Source: Mycobacterium sp.
GTDB taxonomy: Bacteria > Actinomycetota > Actinomycetes > Mycobacteriales > Mycobacteriaceae
DNA length: 5,847 bases
Assembly: GCA_029256565.1 (NCBI GenBank)
Contig: JAQSXQ010000143.1
Coordinates: 1 to 5,847, forward strand
Direction: 5' to 3'
Positions 1-5,247 of this stretch are shown one piece after another. Below the pieces are notes generated by a model. That model searched no databases. It was not told where the DNA came from and saw nothing but the letters and a program-made list of their open reading frames with translations. Positions within the stretch are counted from its first letter, which is position 1; each line of letters opens with the position of its first letter. The translations under genes and the position numbers were made by a program.

Positions 1-90
1 GAGATTCGGCCCGTCGCCGACATCATCGGCGAGTTGGTCAGCGGCTTCGAGGAAGCCTCGAAGCGGCTGGACGGCATCCGGGAGAACTGA
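1..90 (+). CDS. C-terminal fragment of an unidentified protein
   Basis: Frame 1 is open from the window edge to a TGA at 88-90 and gives the last 29 residues of a protein, ending in SKRLDGIREN. Third codon positions are nearly all G or C, as in the genuine genes nearby, so this looks like real coding sequence. The tail is probably helical and charged (GELVSGFEEASKRLDGIRE). That would fit the C-terminal helix of a small winged-helix regulator of the HxlR, MarR or ArsR type, which often sits beside a VOC gene, but no diagnostic motif lies in this fragment. The next gene begins 57 nt later on the same strand and seems to have its own promoter. Function is left open. Confidence 0.6.
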   Translation, partial: EIRPVADIIGELVSGFEEASKRLDGIREN

Positions 91-134
91 CCGGGCCCGT
101 CCGATTCGTTCAAGACGCGGCGGCACGGCCGGCC

Positions 135-140
135 TAGCGT
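135..140 (+). promoter_or_regulatory. Putative -10 hexamer TAGCGT for a leaderless VOC transcript
   Basis: TAGCGT fits the mycobacterial SigA -10 pattern TANNNT. It is followed by exactly 7 nt and then the ATG at 148, the spacing expected if transcription starts at or one base before the start codon. No Shine-Dalgarno sequence precedes the ATG, which agrees with leaderless translation. No clear -35 element was seen, as is common in mycobacteria. Confidence 0.5.
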
Positions 141-147
141 CGCAGCC

Positions 148-540
148 ATGGACATCACCCCACAGTCGACGGTCGTCGAGATCGTCGCCGTCGACCTCGA
201 CCGTTCCCTCGAGTTCTACCGGCTGCTCGGGCTCACCGTGCCCGACCCGGACGGGCCGCACGTCGAAGTGACGCTGCCGGGCGGAAACCGGCTTGCCTTC
301 GACACCGAGGACGTCATCGCCGGGATGCATCCTGGATGGACGCCACCGTCGGGACCGGGCCGGGTGACGATTGCATTCGGTTTCACCGGGCCGGACGCCG
401 TCGACGCGATGTACGAAAGGCTCACGCGTGCCGGATATCCCGGACCGCTCGAGCCGTTCGACGCGCCATGGGGCCAGCGCTACGCGACGGTGGAGGATCC
501 CGACGGCACGTCGGTCGATCTGTTCGCGCCGTTGCCGTAG
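148..540 (+). CDS. VOC (glyoxalase/bleomycin-resistance/dioxygenase) family protein
   Basis: A 130-residue cytoplasmic protein with the paired beta-alpha-beta-beta-beta modules of the vicinal oxygen chelate fold. The first module opens with VVEIVAVDLDRSLEFYRLLGL (about residues 9-29), the usual strand plus 'D..RS..FY...LG' helix. The second runs from about residue 72 (RVTIAFGFTG) to DAPWGQRYATVEDPDGTSVDLF (105-126), the classic C-terminal signature. The usual first-strand metal His is Val or Ala here, and the last-strand Glu is replaced by Asp124, so metal-dependent glyoxalase or dioxygenase activity is doubtful; a ligand-binding or antibiotic-sequestering role is equally possible. The length is normal for a single-domain VOC protein. 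The start at 148 is chosen because the fold begins about 10 residues later and a -10 element sits 7 nt upstream. The 3' end overlaps the convergent AraC gene by 61 bp. Substrate unknown. Confidence 0.85.
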   Translation: MDITPQSTVVEIVAVDLDRSLEFYRLLGLTVPDPDGPHVEVTLPGGNRLAFDTEDVIAGMHPGWTPPSGPGRVTIAFGFTGPDAVDAMYERLTRAGYPGPLEPFDAPWGQRYATVEDPDGTSVDLFAPLP

Positions 541-1202
541 ACCAAGCACGCCACACTCAGCCCGGAGAACTCACGGCACTCACGGTGCAGGTGCGGTTGA
601 TCGGCGTAGCCGGCCGCTGCTGCGACGGCGACGGGCGCCACCCCATCGCGGAGCAGTGCCACCGCACGCCGGAACCGCAGGATCCGCCTCAAAGTCGCTG
701 GGCCGTAGCCGTACACCGCGACGCTTTGGCGGTGCAGCGTCCTGCTCGACCAGCCGACTTCGTCGGCGACGGCGCCCACCGTGGCGCCCGCCGCCAGTCG
801 CGTCGTCACGTGATGAACCGTGTGCAGCGGCCACGGCGCGGTCTGACCTCGAGCGGGCCGCGCCGCCAATTCACCTGCCAAGTCCCAGAGCCGGAGATGG
901 GATGGCGCGGAACACACTTCTGCGAGCGGCACACGACGGTCTCGCAGCTCGACGGCGGGCACGCCGAGAAGCCGGGGGAGAGCGCCGGGTCGAAAGCGCA
1001 GCCCTGCGACGGGCTCCCGGTCCAGGGTGGCGTCGAGTGCCGTGGTGTCCGGCCCGGCGACCACCACGCGGCCGCCCATTCGAATGAGGTCCATGCACCC
1101 GTCGGGCAGTACCCGAACCCCTCCACCTTCGCCGCCGGCGACCCACGCGGTCTCGACGAGGCCGTGCAGGGCAGCGGGCGCGGGCATCTCGCGGTATCCC
1201 AC
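480..1202 (-). CDS. AraC-family transcriptional regulator with DUF6597-like N-terminal domain
   Basis: A 240-residue predicted DNA-binding regulator. The N-terminal half (about 3-95) has the features I associate with DUF6597 regulators: YRE near the start, VLPDGCMDLI (31-40), VVAGPDT (47-53) and GLRFRPGALPRLLGVPAVELRDRRVPL (67-93). The C-terminal half (about 137-220) is an AraC-type double helix-turn-helix: TVGAVADEVGWSSRTLHR is the first HTH and VAAAAGYADQPHLHRECREFSGLS the second, with the typical GYxDQxHLxRxxRxxxG pattern. I start it at the GTG at 1200-1202, because the conserved YRE segment follows at once and a TAGCCT hexamer lies 7 nt upstream. An ATG at 1187 with a GGGA 9 nt upstream is the alternative, but it removes the YRE segment. 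The reading frame stays open to 1406, but that stretch lies inside fadD17. The last 20 residues extend past the normal domain end, antisense to the VOC gene. Effector and targets are unknown. Confidence 0.88.
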   Translation of the reverse strand: MGYREMPAPAALHGLVETAWVAGGEGGGVRVLPDGCMDLIRMGGRVVVAGPDTTALDATLDREPVAGLRFRPGALPRLLGVPAVELRDRRVPLAEVCSAPSHLRLWDLAGELAARPARGQTAPWPLHTVHHVTTRLAAGATVGAVADEVGWSSRTLHRQSVAVYGYGPATLRRILRFRRAVALLRDGVAPVAVAAAAGYADQPHLHRECREFSGLSVACLVYGNGANRSTDVPSGSSTVA

Positions 1203-1209
1203 GATGGCC

Positions 1210-1215
1210 AGGCTA
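1210..1215 (-). promoter_or_regulatory. Putative -10 hexamer TAGCCT upstream of the AraC gene
   Basis: On the minus strand TAGCCT matches TANNNT and is followed by 7 nt and then the GTG start at 1202, the same geometry as the VOC gene promoter. Its first three bases are also the TAG stop codon of fadD17, so half of the match could exist for coding reasons and be chance. No Shine-Dalgarno sequence precedes the GTG, which makes either leaderless initiation or translational reinitiation after the fadD17 stop plausible. Confidence 0.35.
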
Positions 1216-2724
1216 GCGACGAATTGGGTGCACCGGGTCGGGGCACTCGGTGCCCTCGGCGGACAGCACCCGTTTGAGCACCTTGAACGTCGCGGTGCGC
1301 GGCAGAGCAGTGCTGACGCGCACGAACTTCGGCCACTGCTTCGGCCCGAGATCCGACTGCTCGGCCAGGAACGCCGTGAAGGCCTCCGCGTCGAACTCGG
1401 CGCCATCGACCAGCACCATGGCGGCCATCACCTGATCGCCGACGGCGGGGTCGGGTATGGGATAGACGGCCGTTTCGACGACGTCGGGGTGACGCAACAG
1501 GACTCGCTCGATCGGCGCGGTGCCCAGGTTCTCGCCGTCGACCCGCATCCAGTCCCCGAGCCGACCTGCGAAATAGGCATAGCCGTGCTCGTCGCGGTAG
1601 GCGAGGTCGCCGCTGTGATAGACGCCGCCCGCCATCCGCTGCGCCTCGGCGCCCTCGTCGCGGTAGTAGCCACGGAACCATCCGGGTCCGGTCGGATTGA
1701 TCAGCTCGCCCACCTTGCCCGGTGGGCAGGGGTCACCGGTGTCGACGTCGACGATGTCGACCTCGTCGGTCAGCGGACCGAGCGACCCGTCGGGCGTATC
1801 AGGCGTCCGCGCGATCGCGACGCCACCCTCGGTGGACCCGAACCCGTCGACGACGATGACGCCGAAGCGCTTGGCGAACCGAACGACGTCGCGTGGCGCA
1901 CCCTCGTTGCCGTAGAGGAAGCGCAACGGGTTGTCCGCGTCGTCGGGCTGCTCGGGGGTGGCCAGCACGTAGGACAGCGGCTTGCCGACGTAGTTGGCGT
2001 ACGTCGCCCCGTACCGTCGGACGTCCGGGATGAACTGAGACGCGGAGAACTTGCGTCGCAGCGCGATCGAGCCGCCCGCGGCGACGGCCACGGCCCAGCC
2101 GGCCATCACGGCGTTGGAGTGGAACAGCGGCATCGACAGGTAGAACACGTCGTCGGCGCCGAGGCCGAAGCGTTCGGCAAGCATCCTCCCTGGGAACGCC
2201 ACCTTGTCGTGGGTGACGCGCACCGCCTTCGGCTCACCGCTGGTGCCCGAGGTGAAGATCAGCATGTACAGGTCATCGGAATGCAGGTCGGCGAAGGTCA
2301 CCGGCGCATCGTCGTGCGCGGCGAGTTCGGCTGCCCATTCCGATGATTCGACGTCGATGACGTCCACGCCGGGTGTGCTGCCGTCCAGCGCGTCGGCGCC
2401 GTCGGTGAGCACCAGCTGACAGTCGGCGTGTGCGACGTCGCGCGCCAACGCCGCACCGCGACGGGTCGGGTTCAGACCCACCGCAACGATCCCGGACAGT
2501 CCCGCGGCGACGAGCACCGTGGAGAAGAACGGCGTGTTCCCGAGCAGCACGCCGACGTGTGGCGGCTTTTCGGGATCGAGTCGCGCGCGCAGCGCCGATG
2601 CCAGGCGCGCCGCCGCCATGAGGTGGTCGCGCCAACTGGTGAAGTCGTCACCGTCGTGGACTCCGCGATCGGTGACGTCGGCGAGCGGTCTCAGCAGCTC
2701 GGTGACGGTGGGGTTGCCGGGCAC
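1213..2724 (-). CDS. fadD17: Steroid side-chain fatty acyl-CoA synthetase FadD17
   Basis: A 503-residue ATP-dependent acyl-CoA ligase of the ANL superfamily, which forms an acyl-adenylate and then the CoA thioester. It closely resembles M. tuberculosis FadD17 (about 502 residues, from memory), linked by established work to CoA activation of cholesterol side-chain acids. Visible motifs are the phosphate-binding loop FTSGTSGEPKAV (157-168), YGNEG (271-275), the adenine-binding GFGSTEGG (294-301), SGDLAYRDEHGYAYFAGR (371-388) with the ribose-binding Asp373, the hinge region DWMRVDGEN (391-399), and the C-terminal LPRTATFKVLKR (474-485), whose Lys481 aligns with the catalytic lysine. The start is the GTG at 2722-2724: it gives MPGNPTVTELL, matching the remembered FadD17 N-terminus, and GAGGAG lies 12 nt upstream. 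The frame is open upstream to 2895, but that stretch overlaps fadE27. It begins 37 nt after fadE27 and is the third gene of the unit. No signal peptide or membrane segment is seen. Confidence 0.95.
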   Translation of the reverse strand: MPGNPTVTELLRPLADVTDRGVHDGDDFTSWRDHLMAAARLASALRARLDPEKPPHVGVLLGNTPFFSTVLVAAGLSGIVAVGLNPTRRGAALARDVAHADCQLVLTDGADALDGSTPGVDVIDVESSEWAAELAAHDDAPVTFADLHSDDLYMLIFTSGTSGEPKAVRVTHDKVAFPGRMLAERFGLGADDVFYLSMPLFHSNAVMAGWAVAVAAGGSIALRRKFSASQFIPDVRRYGATYANYVGKPLSYVLATPEQPDDADNPLRFLYGNEGAPRDVVRFAKRFGVIVVDGFGSTEGGVAIARTPDTPDGSLGPLTDEVDIVDVDTGDPCPPGKVGELINPTGPGWFRGYYRDEGAEAQRMAGGVYHSGDLAYRDEHGYAYFAGRLGDWMRVDGENLGTAPIERVLLRHPDVVETAVYPIPDPAVGDQVMAAMVLVDGAEFDAEAFTAFLAEQSDLGPKQWPKFVRVSTALPRTATFKVLKRVLSAEGTECPDPVHPIRR

Positions 2725-2736
2725 GCTAACCAGATG

Positions 2737-2742
2737 CTCCTC
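2737..2742 (-). promoter_or_regulatory. Ribosome binding site of fadD17 (GAGGAG)
   Basis: GAGGAG on the minus strand lies in the 37-nt fadE27-fadD17 gap, 12 nt before the GTG start. The spacing is longer than usual, but no other in-frame ATG, GTG or TTG is better placed, so it supports the chosen start. Confidence 0.6.
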
Positions 2743-2761
2743 GCGCAAGCGCTCGTCGGCC

Positions 2762-3859
2762 TCAGGCAGGCGTCTCGGCCAGCTCGCGGCCGATGCGCAA
2801 CAACGCCCCGGTGGCCCCGCCGACGCCGAACTCGGTCTGCTTGGCCGCCAGGAAGTAGCGGTGGATGGGATGGTCGGTGTCGATGCCGACCCCACCGTGG
2901 ACGTGAACGGCGGTGTGGGCGACGCGATGTCCCGCCTCGGCCGCCCAGAAGGCGGCGGTGCCGACCTCGAGATCGGACGGCAGGTCCTCGGACAGACGCC
3001 ATGCCGCCTGCGTCACCGTCAGGCGCAGCGCCTTGATGTCGATGTAGCCGTCGGCCAACCGTGCCGACACGGCCTGGAAGCTACCGATCGGGCGGTCGAA
3101 CTGTTCGCGCTCGCGGGCGTAGATCGCGGTGAGTTCGAGTGCGCGCTCGAGTACACCGAGCTGAAAGGCGCTGCGGCCGAGCGTGCCTCGGGTCGTCAGC
3201 CACGCGGCGGTTTCGCCGGTTCCGACGGCGCGGTCGGCGGAGACCTCGACGTCCTGCAGGTCGAGGTGTCCGATGCTGCCGTGCCCGGTGGTGGCCAGCG
3301 AGTCGGCCGTCACCCCGGCGTCGCTCGCGGCGACGAGGAAGACCTTGGTGCCCTCATCCGTCTCGGCGGGCACCAGGAACGCGTCGGCGACCGGGCCGAA
3401 CGGTACGAGTGCGCGGGTGCCGGTCAGCCGGTAGCCGCCGTCGGCGGTCGTGGCGCGAACGGGTCCCTGGCCCATCTCGGCGTCCAGTGCGACGGTGAGG
3501 ATCTTCTCGCCCTTGATCGCCGGCGTCGCCCACTGCGCCTGCAGTTCGGCGGATCCGAAGCGCGCCAACGCTCCTGCGCCCAGGACGACGGACTCCAGGT
3601 ACGGCACCGCGGCCATCTGGCGGCCCAGTGCCGTCAGCACCGCGACCTCCTCGACGACGCCGAAACCACCGCCGCCCAGCGACTCCGGTGCGGTGGTGGA
3701 CAGGACGTCGGCGTCGATGAGCTTGGTCCACAGGTCGCGGTCGAACCGCTGGTCGAGTCCGTCGAGCTGCCTCTGGTGCTCGGGCGTGCACACCGAGTCG
3801 GTGATGGTCCGCACCAGCCCGCCCAGGTCGGTCGAGGCCTCAGTAGGTGAGAAGTCCAT
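2762..3859 (-). CDS. fadE27: Acyl-CoA dehydrogenase subunit FadE27 (ChsE-type steroid side-chain dehydrogenase)
   Basis: A 365-residue acyl-CoA dehydrogenase-like protein, nearly collinear with M. tuberculosis FadE27 (about 373 residues, from memory) and ending in the same GRELAETPA. Established work shows that steroid ACADs work as alpha2beta2 heterotetramers, with FadE26 and FadE27 (ChsE4-ChsE5) acting on the C27 cholesterol side-chain acyl-CoA. The N-terminal helical part spans about 1-120, the beta domain about 120-215, and the C-terminal helical domain 220-365. The latter carries REQFDRPIGSFQAV (251-264), the FAD-contacting segment, and VHVHGGVGIDTDHPIHRYF (318-336). No Glu appears where the partner has its catalytic base, so this should be the non-basic, FAD-supporting subunit. 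The ATG at 3859 has GGAG 9 nt upstream and gives MDFSPTEA, like the remembered homologue. It starts 22 nt after the fadE26 stop, which fits co-translation of the two subunits. The linker near residues 288-298 is shorter than I recall in M. tuberculosis. Confidence 0.95.
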   Translation of the reverse strand: MDFSPTEASTDLGGLVRTITDSVCTPEHQRQLDGLDQRFDRDLWTKLIDADVLSTTAPESLGGGGFGVVEEVAVLTALGRQMAAVPYLESVVLGAGALARFGSAELQAQWATPAIKGEKILTVALDAEMGQGPVRATTADGGYRLTGTRALVPFGPVADAFLVPAETDEGTKVFLVAASDAGVTADSLATTGHGSIGHLDLQDVEVSADRAVGTGETAAWLTTRGTLGRSAFQLGVLERALELTAIYAREREQFDRPIGSFQAVSARLADGYIDIKALRLTVTQAAWRLSEDLPSDLEVGTAAFWAAEAGHRVAHTAVHVHGGVGIDTDHPIHRYFLAAKQTEFGVGGATGALLRIGRELAETPA

Positions 3860-3868
3860 GTCAGTAGT

Positions 3869-3872
3869 CTCC
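3869..3872 (-). promoter_or_regulatory. Ribosome binding site of fadE27 (GGAG)
   Basis: GGAG on the minus strand lies inside the 22-nt gap after the fadE26 TAA, 9 nt before the fadE27 ATG. It fixes the start at 3859. Confidence 0.6.
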
Positions 3873-3881
3873 GTCTTCGCT

Positions 3882-5063
3882 TTAGCGGTTGACCCGGGGC
3901 AGCCCGAGGGCCACCATGCCGATGATGTCGCGCTGAATCTCGTTGGTGCCGCCGCCGAAGGTGAGGATCAGGCACGAGCGGTGCATGCGTTCGATGCGGC
4001 CGCGCAGCAGCGCGCCGGGGGAGTCGGTGCGCAACGTGGCAGCCGTGCCGAGCACCTCCATCAGGAGGCGGTAGGCCTCGGTGGCGAGCTCGGTGCCGTA
4101 CACCTTGGCTGCCGAGGCATCGGCGGGTGAGGGCGATGCGTCGGTGGTCGACGCCAGTTCCCAGTTGATGAGTTTGAGCACCTCGGCCTTGGCGTGGACG
4201 CGAGCGAGGTTGAGCTGCACCCACTCCGAGTCGATGAGCCGCTTGCCGTGCATGTCCTTGGTGTTCTGCGCCCATTCGCGAACCGCGTCGAGCGCCACGT
4301 AGATCGGCTGCGCGGACACCAGTGCGACGCGCTCGTGGTTGAGCTGGTTCGTTACGAGCTTCCAGCCGGCGTTCTCCTCACCGACCAGGCTGGACGTCGG
4401 CACGCGGACGTCTTGGTAGTACGTGGCGCTGGTGTCGACGCCGCTCATGGTGTGCACGGGCGTCCAGGAGAAGCCCTCGGCCGTGGTCGGCACGATCAGC
4501 ATCGAGATGCCGCGGTGCTTCTTGGCCTCTTGGTTCGTGCGCACGGCCAACCACACGTAGTCGGCGTAGGCGATCAGGCTGGTCCACATCTTCTGGCCGT
4601 TGATCACGTAGTCGTCACCGTCGCGCACCGCGGTGGTGCGCAGCGCTGCGAGGTCGGTGCCGGCGCCCGGCTCGGAGTAGCCGATGGCGAAGTGCAGCTT
4701 GCCCGCCGCGATCTTGGGCAGGAAGAAGTTCTTCTGCTCCTCGGTGCCGAAGTGCATGATCGTCGGCGCGACCGAGTTGATGGTCAGGAACGGCACCGGC
4801 ACGTTGGCGATCGATGCCTCGTCGTTGAAGATCAGGCCATCCATCGGTGGGCGTGCCTGGCCGCCGTACTCCTTGGGCCAGGACAGGGTCAGCCAGCCGT
4901 CCTTGCCCATCTGCTCGACGGTCTCGCGGTAGACGTTGCCGCGGCCCATCTCTCCGTCGCTGGACGTGAGCGCCTCGGCGCGCTCGGGAGTCATGAGCTT
5001 GGCGAAGTACGAGCGCAGCTCGCGGCGCAAGTCCTCCTGCTCGGGGCTGTAGCCGATGCGCAT
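3882..5063 (-). CDS. fadE26: Acyl-CoA dehydrogenase subunit FadE26 (ChsE-type, carries the catalytic glutamate)
   Basis: A 393-residue flavin acyl-CoA dehydrogenase, closely similar to M. tuberculosis FadE26 (about 400 residues, from memory). It is expected to pair with FadE27 and dehydrogenate 3-oxo-cholest-4-en-26-oyl-CoA to its enoyl-CoA. Seen in order are the N-terminal helical domain (1-120), HFAIGYSEPGAGTDLA (124-139) with the FAD/substrate signature, GQKMWTS (156-162), a beta domain to about 225, then VTNQLNHERVAL (237-248) and ILTFGGGTNEIQRDIIGMVA (366-385), the ACAD C-terminal signature. Glu244 aligns, allowing for a 3-residue gap near 180, with the residue I recall as catalytic Glu247 of the M. 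tuberculosis enzyme. The ATG at 5063 is chosen over the in-frame GTG at 5078, because GGAGGA sits 7 nt upstream and MRIGYSPEQEDLRREL matches the remembered N-terminus. It is first in the leftward unit, 65 nt from the KstR operator, so repression by KstR in the absence of steroid-CoA is expected. Confidence 0.96.
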   Translation of the reverse strand: MRIGYSPEQEDLRRELRSYFAKLMTPERAEALTSSDGEMGRGNVYRETVEQMGKDGWLTLSWPKEYGGQARPPMDGLIFNDEASIANVPVPFLTINSVAPTIMHFGTEEQKNFFLPKIAAGKLHFAIGYSEPGAGTDLAALRTTAVRDGDDYVINGQKMWTSLIAYADYVWLAVRTNQEAKKHRGISMLIVPTTAEGFSWTPVHTMSGVDTSATYYQDVRVPTSSLVGEENAGWKLVTNQLNHERVALVSAQPIYVALDAVREWAQNTKDMHGKRLIDSEWVQLNLARVHAKAEVLKLINWELASTTDASPSPADASAAKVYGTELATEAYRLLMEVLGTAATLRTDSPGALLRGRIERMHRSCLILTFGGGTNEIQRDIIGMVALGLPRVNR

Positions 5064-5070
5064 CGCGTCT

Positions 5071-5076
5071 TCCTCC
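5071..5076 (-). promoter_or_regulatory. Ribosome binding site of fadE26 (GGAGGA)
   Basis: A strong Shine-Dalgarno sequence, GGAGGA, on the minus strand with 7 nt to the ATG at 5063. It overlaps the alternative GTG at 5076-5078, which is one reason to discard that longer start. Confidence 0.8.
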
Positions 5077-5095
5077 ACTGTTCTGGCCGTTTCAG

Positions 5096-5113
5096 CAGGG
5101 CCGAAAAGCCCTG
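5096..5113 (-). other. Hairpin in the fadE26 leader (CAGGGC stem, 6-nt loop)
   Basis: A perfect 6-bp inverted repeat, CAGGGC (5096-5101) and GCCCTG (5108-5113), encloses a 6-nt loop. It lies between the KstR operator and the fadE26 Shine-Dalgarno sequence, so if transcription starts near the operator the hairpin falls in the fadE26 5' untranslated RNA. On the minus strand the loop reads TTTTCG. There is no U-tract after the stem, so it is not a normal terminator. It could be an RNA-stability or protein-binding element, or chance in GC-rich DNA. Confidence 0.4.
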
Positions 5114-5128
5114 TCGATCACCCCCGGT

Positions 5129-5142
5129 TGTAACACGTTCTA
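5129..5142. promoter_or_regulatory. KstR operator (TnnAACnnGTTnnA)
   Basis: TGTAACACGTTCTA matches every fixed position of the established KstR consensus TnnAACnnGTTnnA, including the AACACGTT core common in KstR sites. KstR is the TetR-family repressor of mycobacterial cholesterol catabolism, released by a 3-oxo-cholestenoic acyl-CoA. The site sits in the 184-bp intergenic region between fadE26 (start 65 nt to the left) and fdxD (start 105 nt to the right), so one operator can control both divergent units. All five genes flanking it in the divergon are known or expected KstR targets, which strongly supports the call. The rest of the 5064-5247 region holds the fadE26 leader hairpin, the rightward -10 and a short possible upstream ORF. 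Confidence 0.93.
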
Positions 5143-5146
5143 GTCT
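5141..5146 (+). promoter_or_regulatory. Putative -10 element (TAGTCT) of the fdxD-hsd4A promoter
   Basis: TAGTCT fits TANNNT and overlaps the last two bases of the KstR operator, so bound repressor would block RNA polymerase. Transcription would begin near 5152-5154, leaving a leader of about 95 nt before fdxD. A second TANNNT match, TATCGT at 5191-5196, would give a 45-nt leader but is not linked to the operator. Neither has a clear -35. No comparably good -10 was found for the leftward fadE26 promoter; TACAAC (5126-5131, minus strand) is a weak candidate. Confidence 0.45.
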
Positions 5147-5159
5147 TGGAATCCAGGTC

Positions 5160-5198
5160 ATGCTTTACTGCCATCGTTCGAACGGGAAGATATCGTGA
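5160..5198 (+). other. Possible 12-codon upstream ORF in the fdxD leader
   Basis: An ATG at 5160 opens a 12-residue frame, MLYCHRSNGKIS, ending in TGA at 5196-5198. It starts about 7 nt after the predicted transcription start from the TAGTCT promoter and lies in a different frame from fdxD. Its stop overlaps a GTG (5195-5197) that opens another frame running into fdxD out of phase. Short leader peptides near transcript starts are common in mycobacteria, but no Shine-Dalgarno sequence is present and the match may be chance. Confidence 0.2.
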
Positions 5199-5235
5199 CC
5201 CGTTACGACCGGCGGGTCATCCGCACCCTGGCTGC

Positions 5236-5242
5236 GAGGAGG
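5236..5242 (+). promoter_or_regulatory. Ribosome binding site of fdxD (GAGGAGG)
   Basis: GAGGAGG with 5 nt to the ATG at 5248. It decides the start: the frame is also open in phase from a TTG at 5146, but those 34 extra codons are intergenic-looking and overlap the promoter. Confidence 0.8.
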
Positions 5243-5247
5243 TTGTC

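Noticed and set aside
336..1277. A 313-codon plus-strand open frame opposite the AraC gene
   Set aside because: It starts inside the VOC gene in another frame and is antisense to a clear AraC regulator. No recognisable domain.
1203..1406. N-terminal extension of the AraC gene to an upstream start at 1406
   Set aside because: The added 68 residues are Ser/Arg/Pro-rich, overlap fadD17 in another frame, and precede the conserved YRE start of the DUF6597-type domain.
1027..2346. A 439-codon plus-strand open frame opposite fadD17
   Set aside because: It lies antisense to a full-length, motif-rich fadD17. Its translation is Arg/Val/Gly/His-rich without any family motif, as expected for the shadow frame of GC-rich coding DNA.
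2725..2895. N-terminal extension of fadD17 to 2895
   Set aside because: The extra 57 codons overlap the 3' end of fadE27 out of frame and have no similarity to the FadD17 N-terminus I recall. The GTG at 2724 restores the family length.
2519..3850. A 443-codon plus-strand open frame opposite fadE27
   Set aside because: It spans fadE27 and the start of fadD17 on the opposite strand, has low-complexity Arg/Gly/Val composition, and has no plausible start signal or domain.
4194..5198. A 334-codon plus-strand open frame opposite fadE26, running through the KstR promoter region
   Set aside because: It crosses the operator and leader region and is fully antisense to fadE26. Composition is that of a shadow frame.
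5146..5247. In-frame TTG extension of fdxD
   Set aside because: It would place 34 non-ferredoxin residues before the domain and overlap the promoter. GAGGAGG marks the ATG at 5248.
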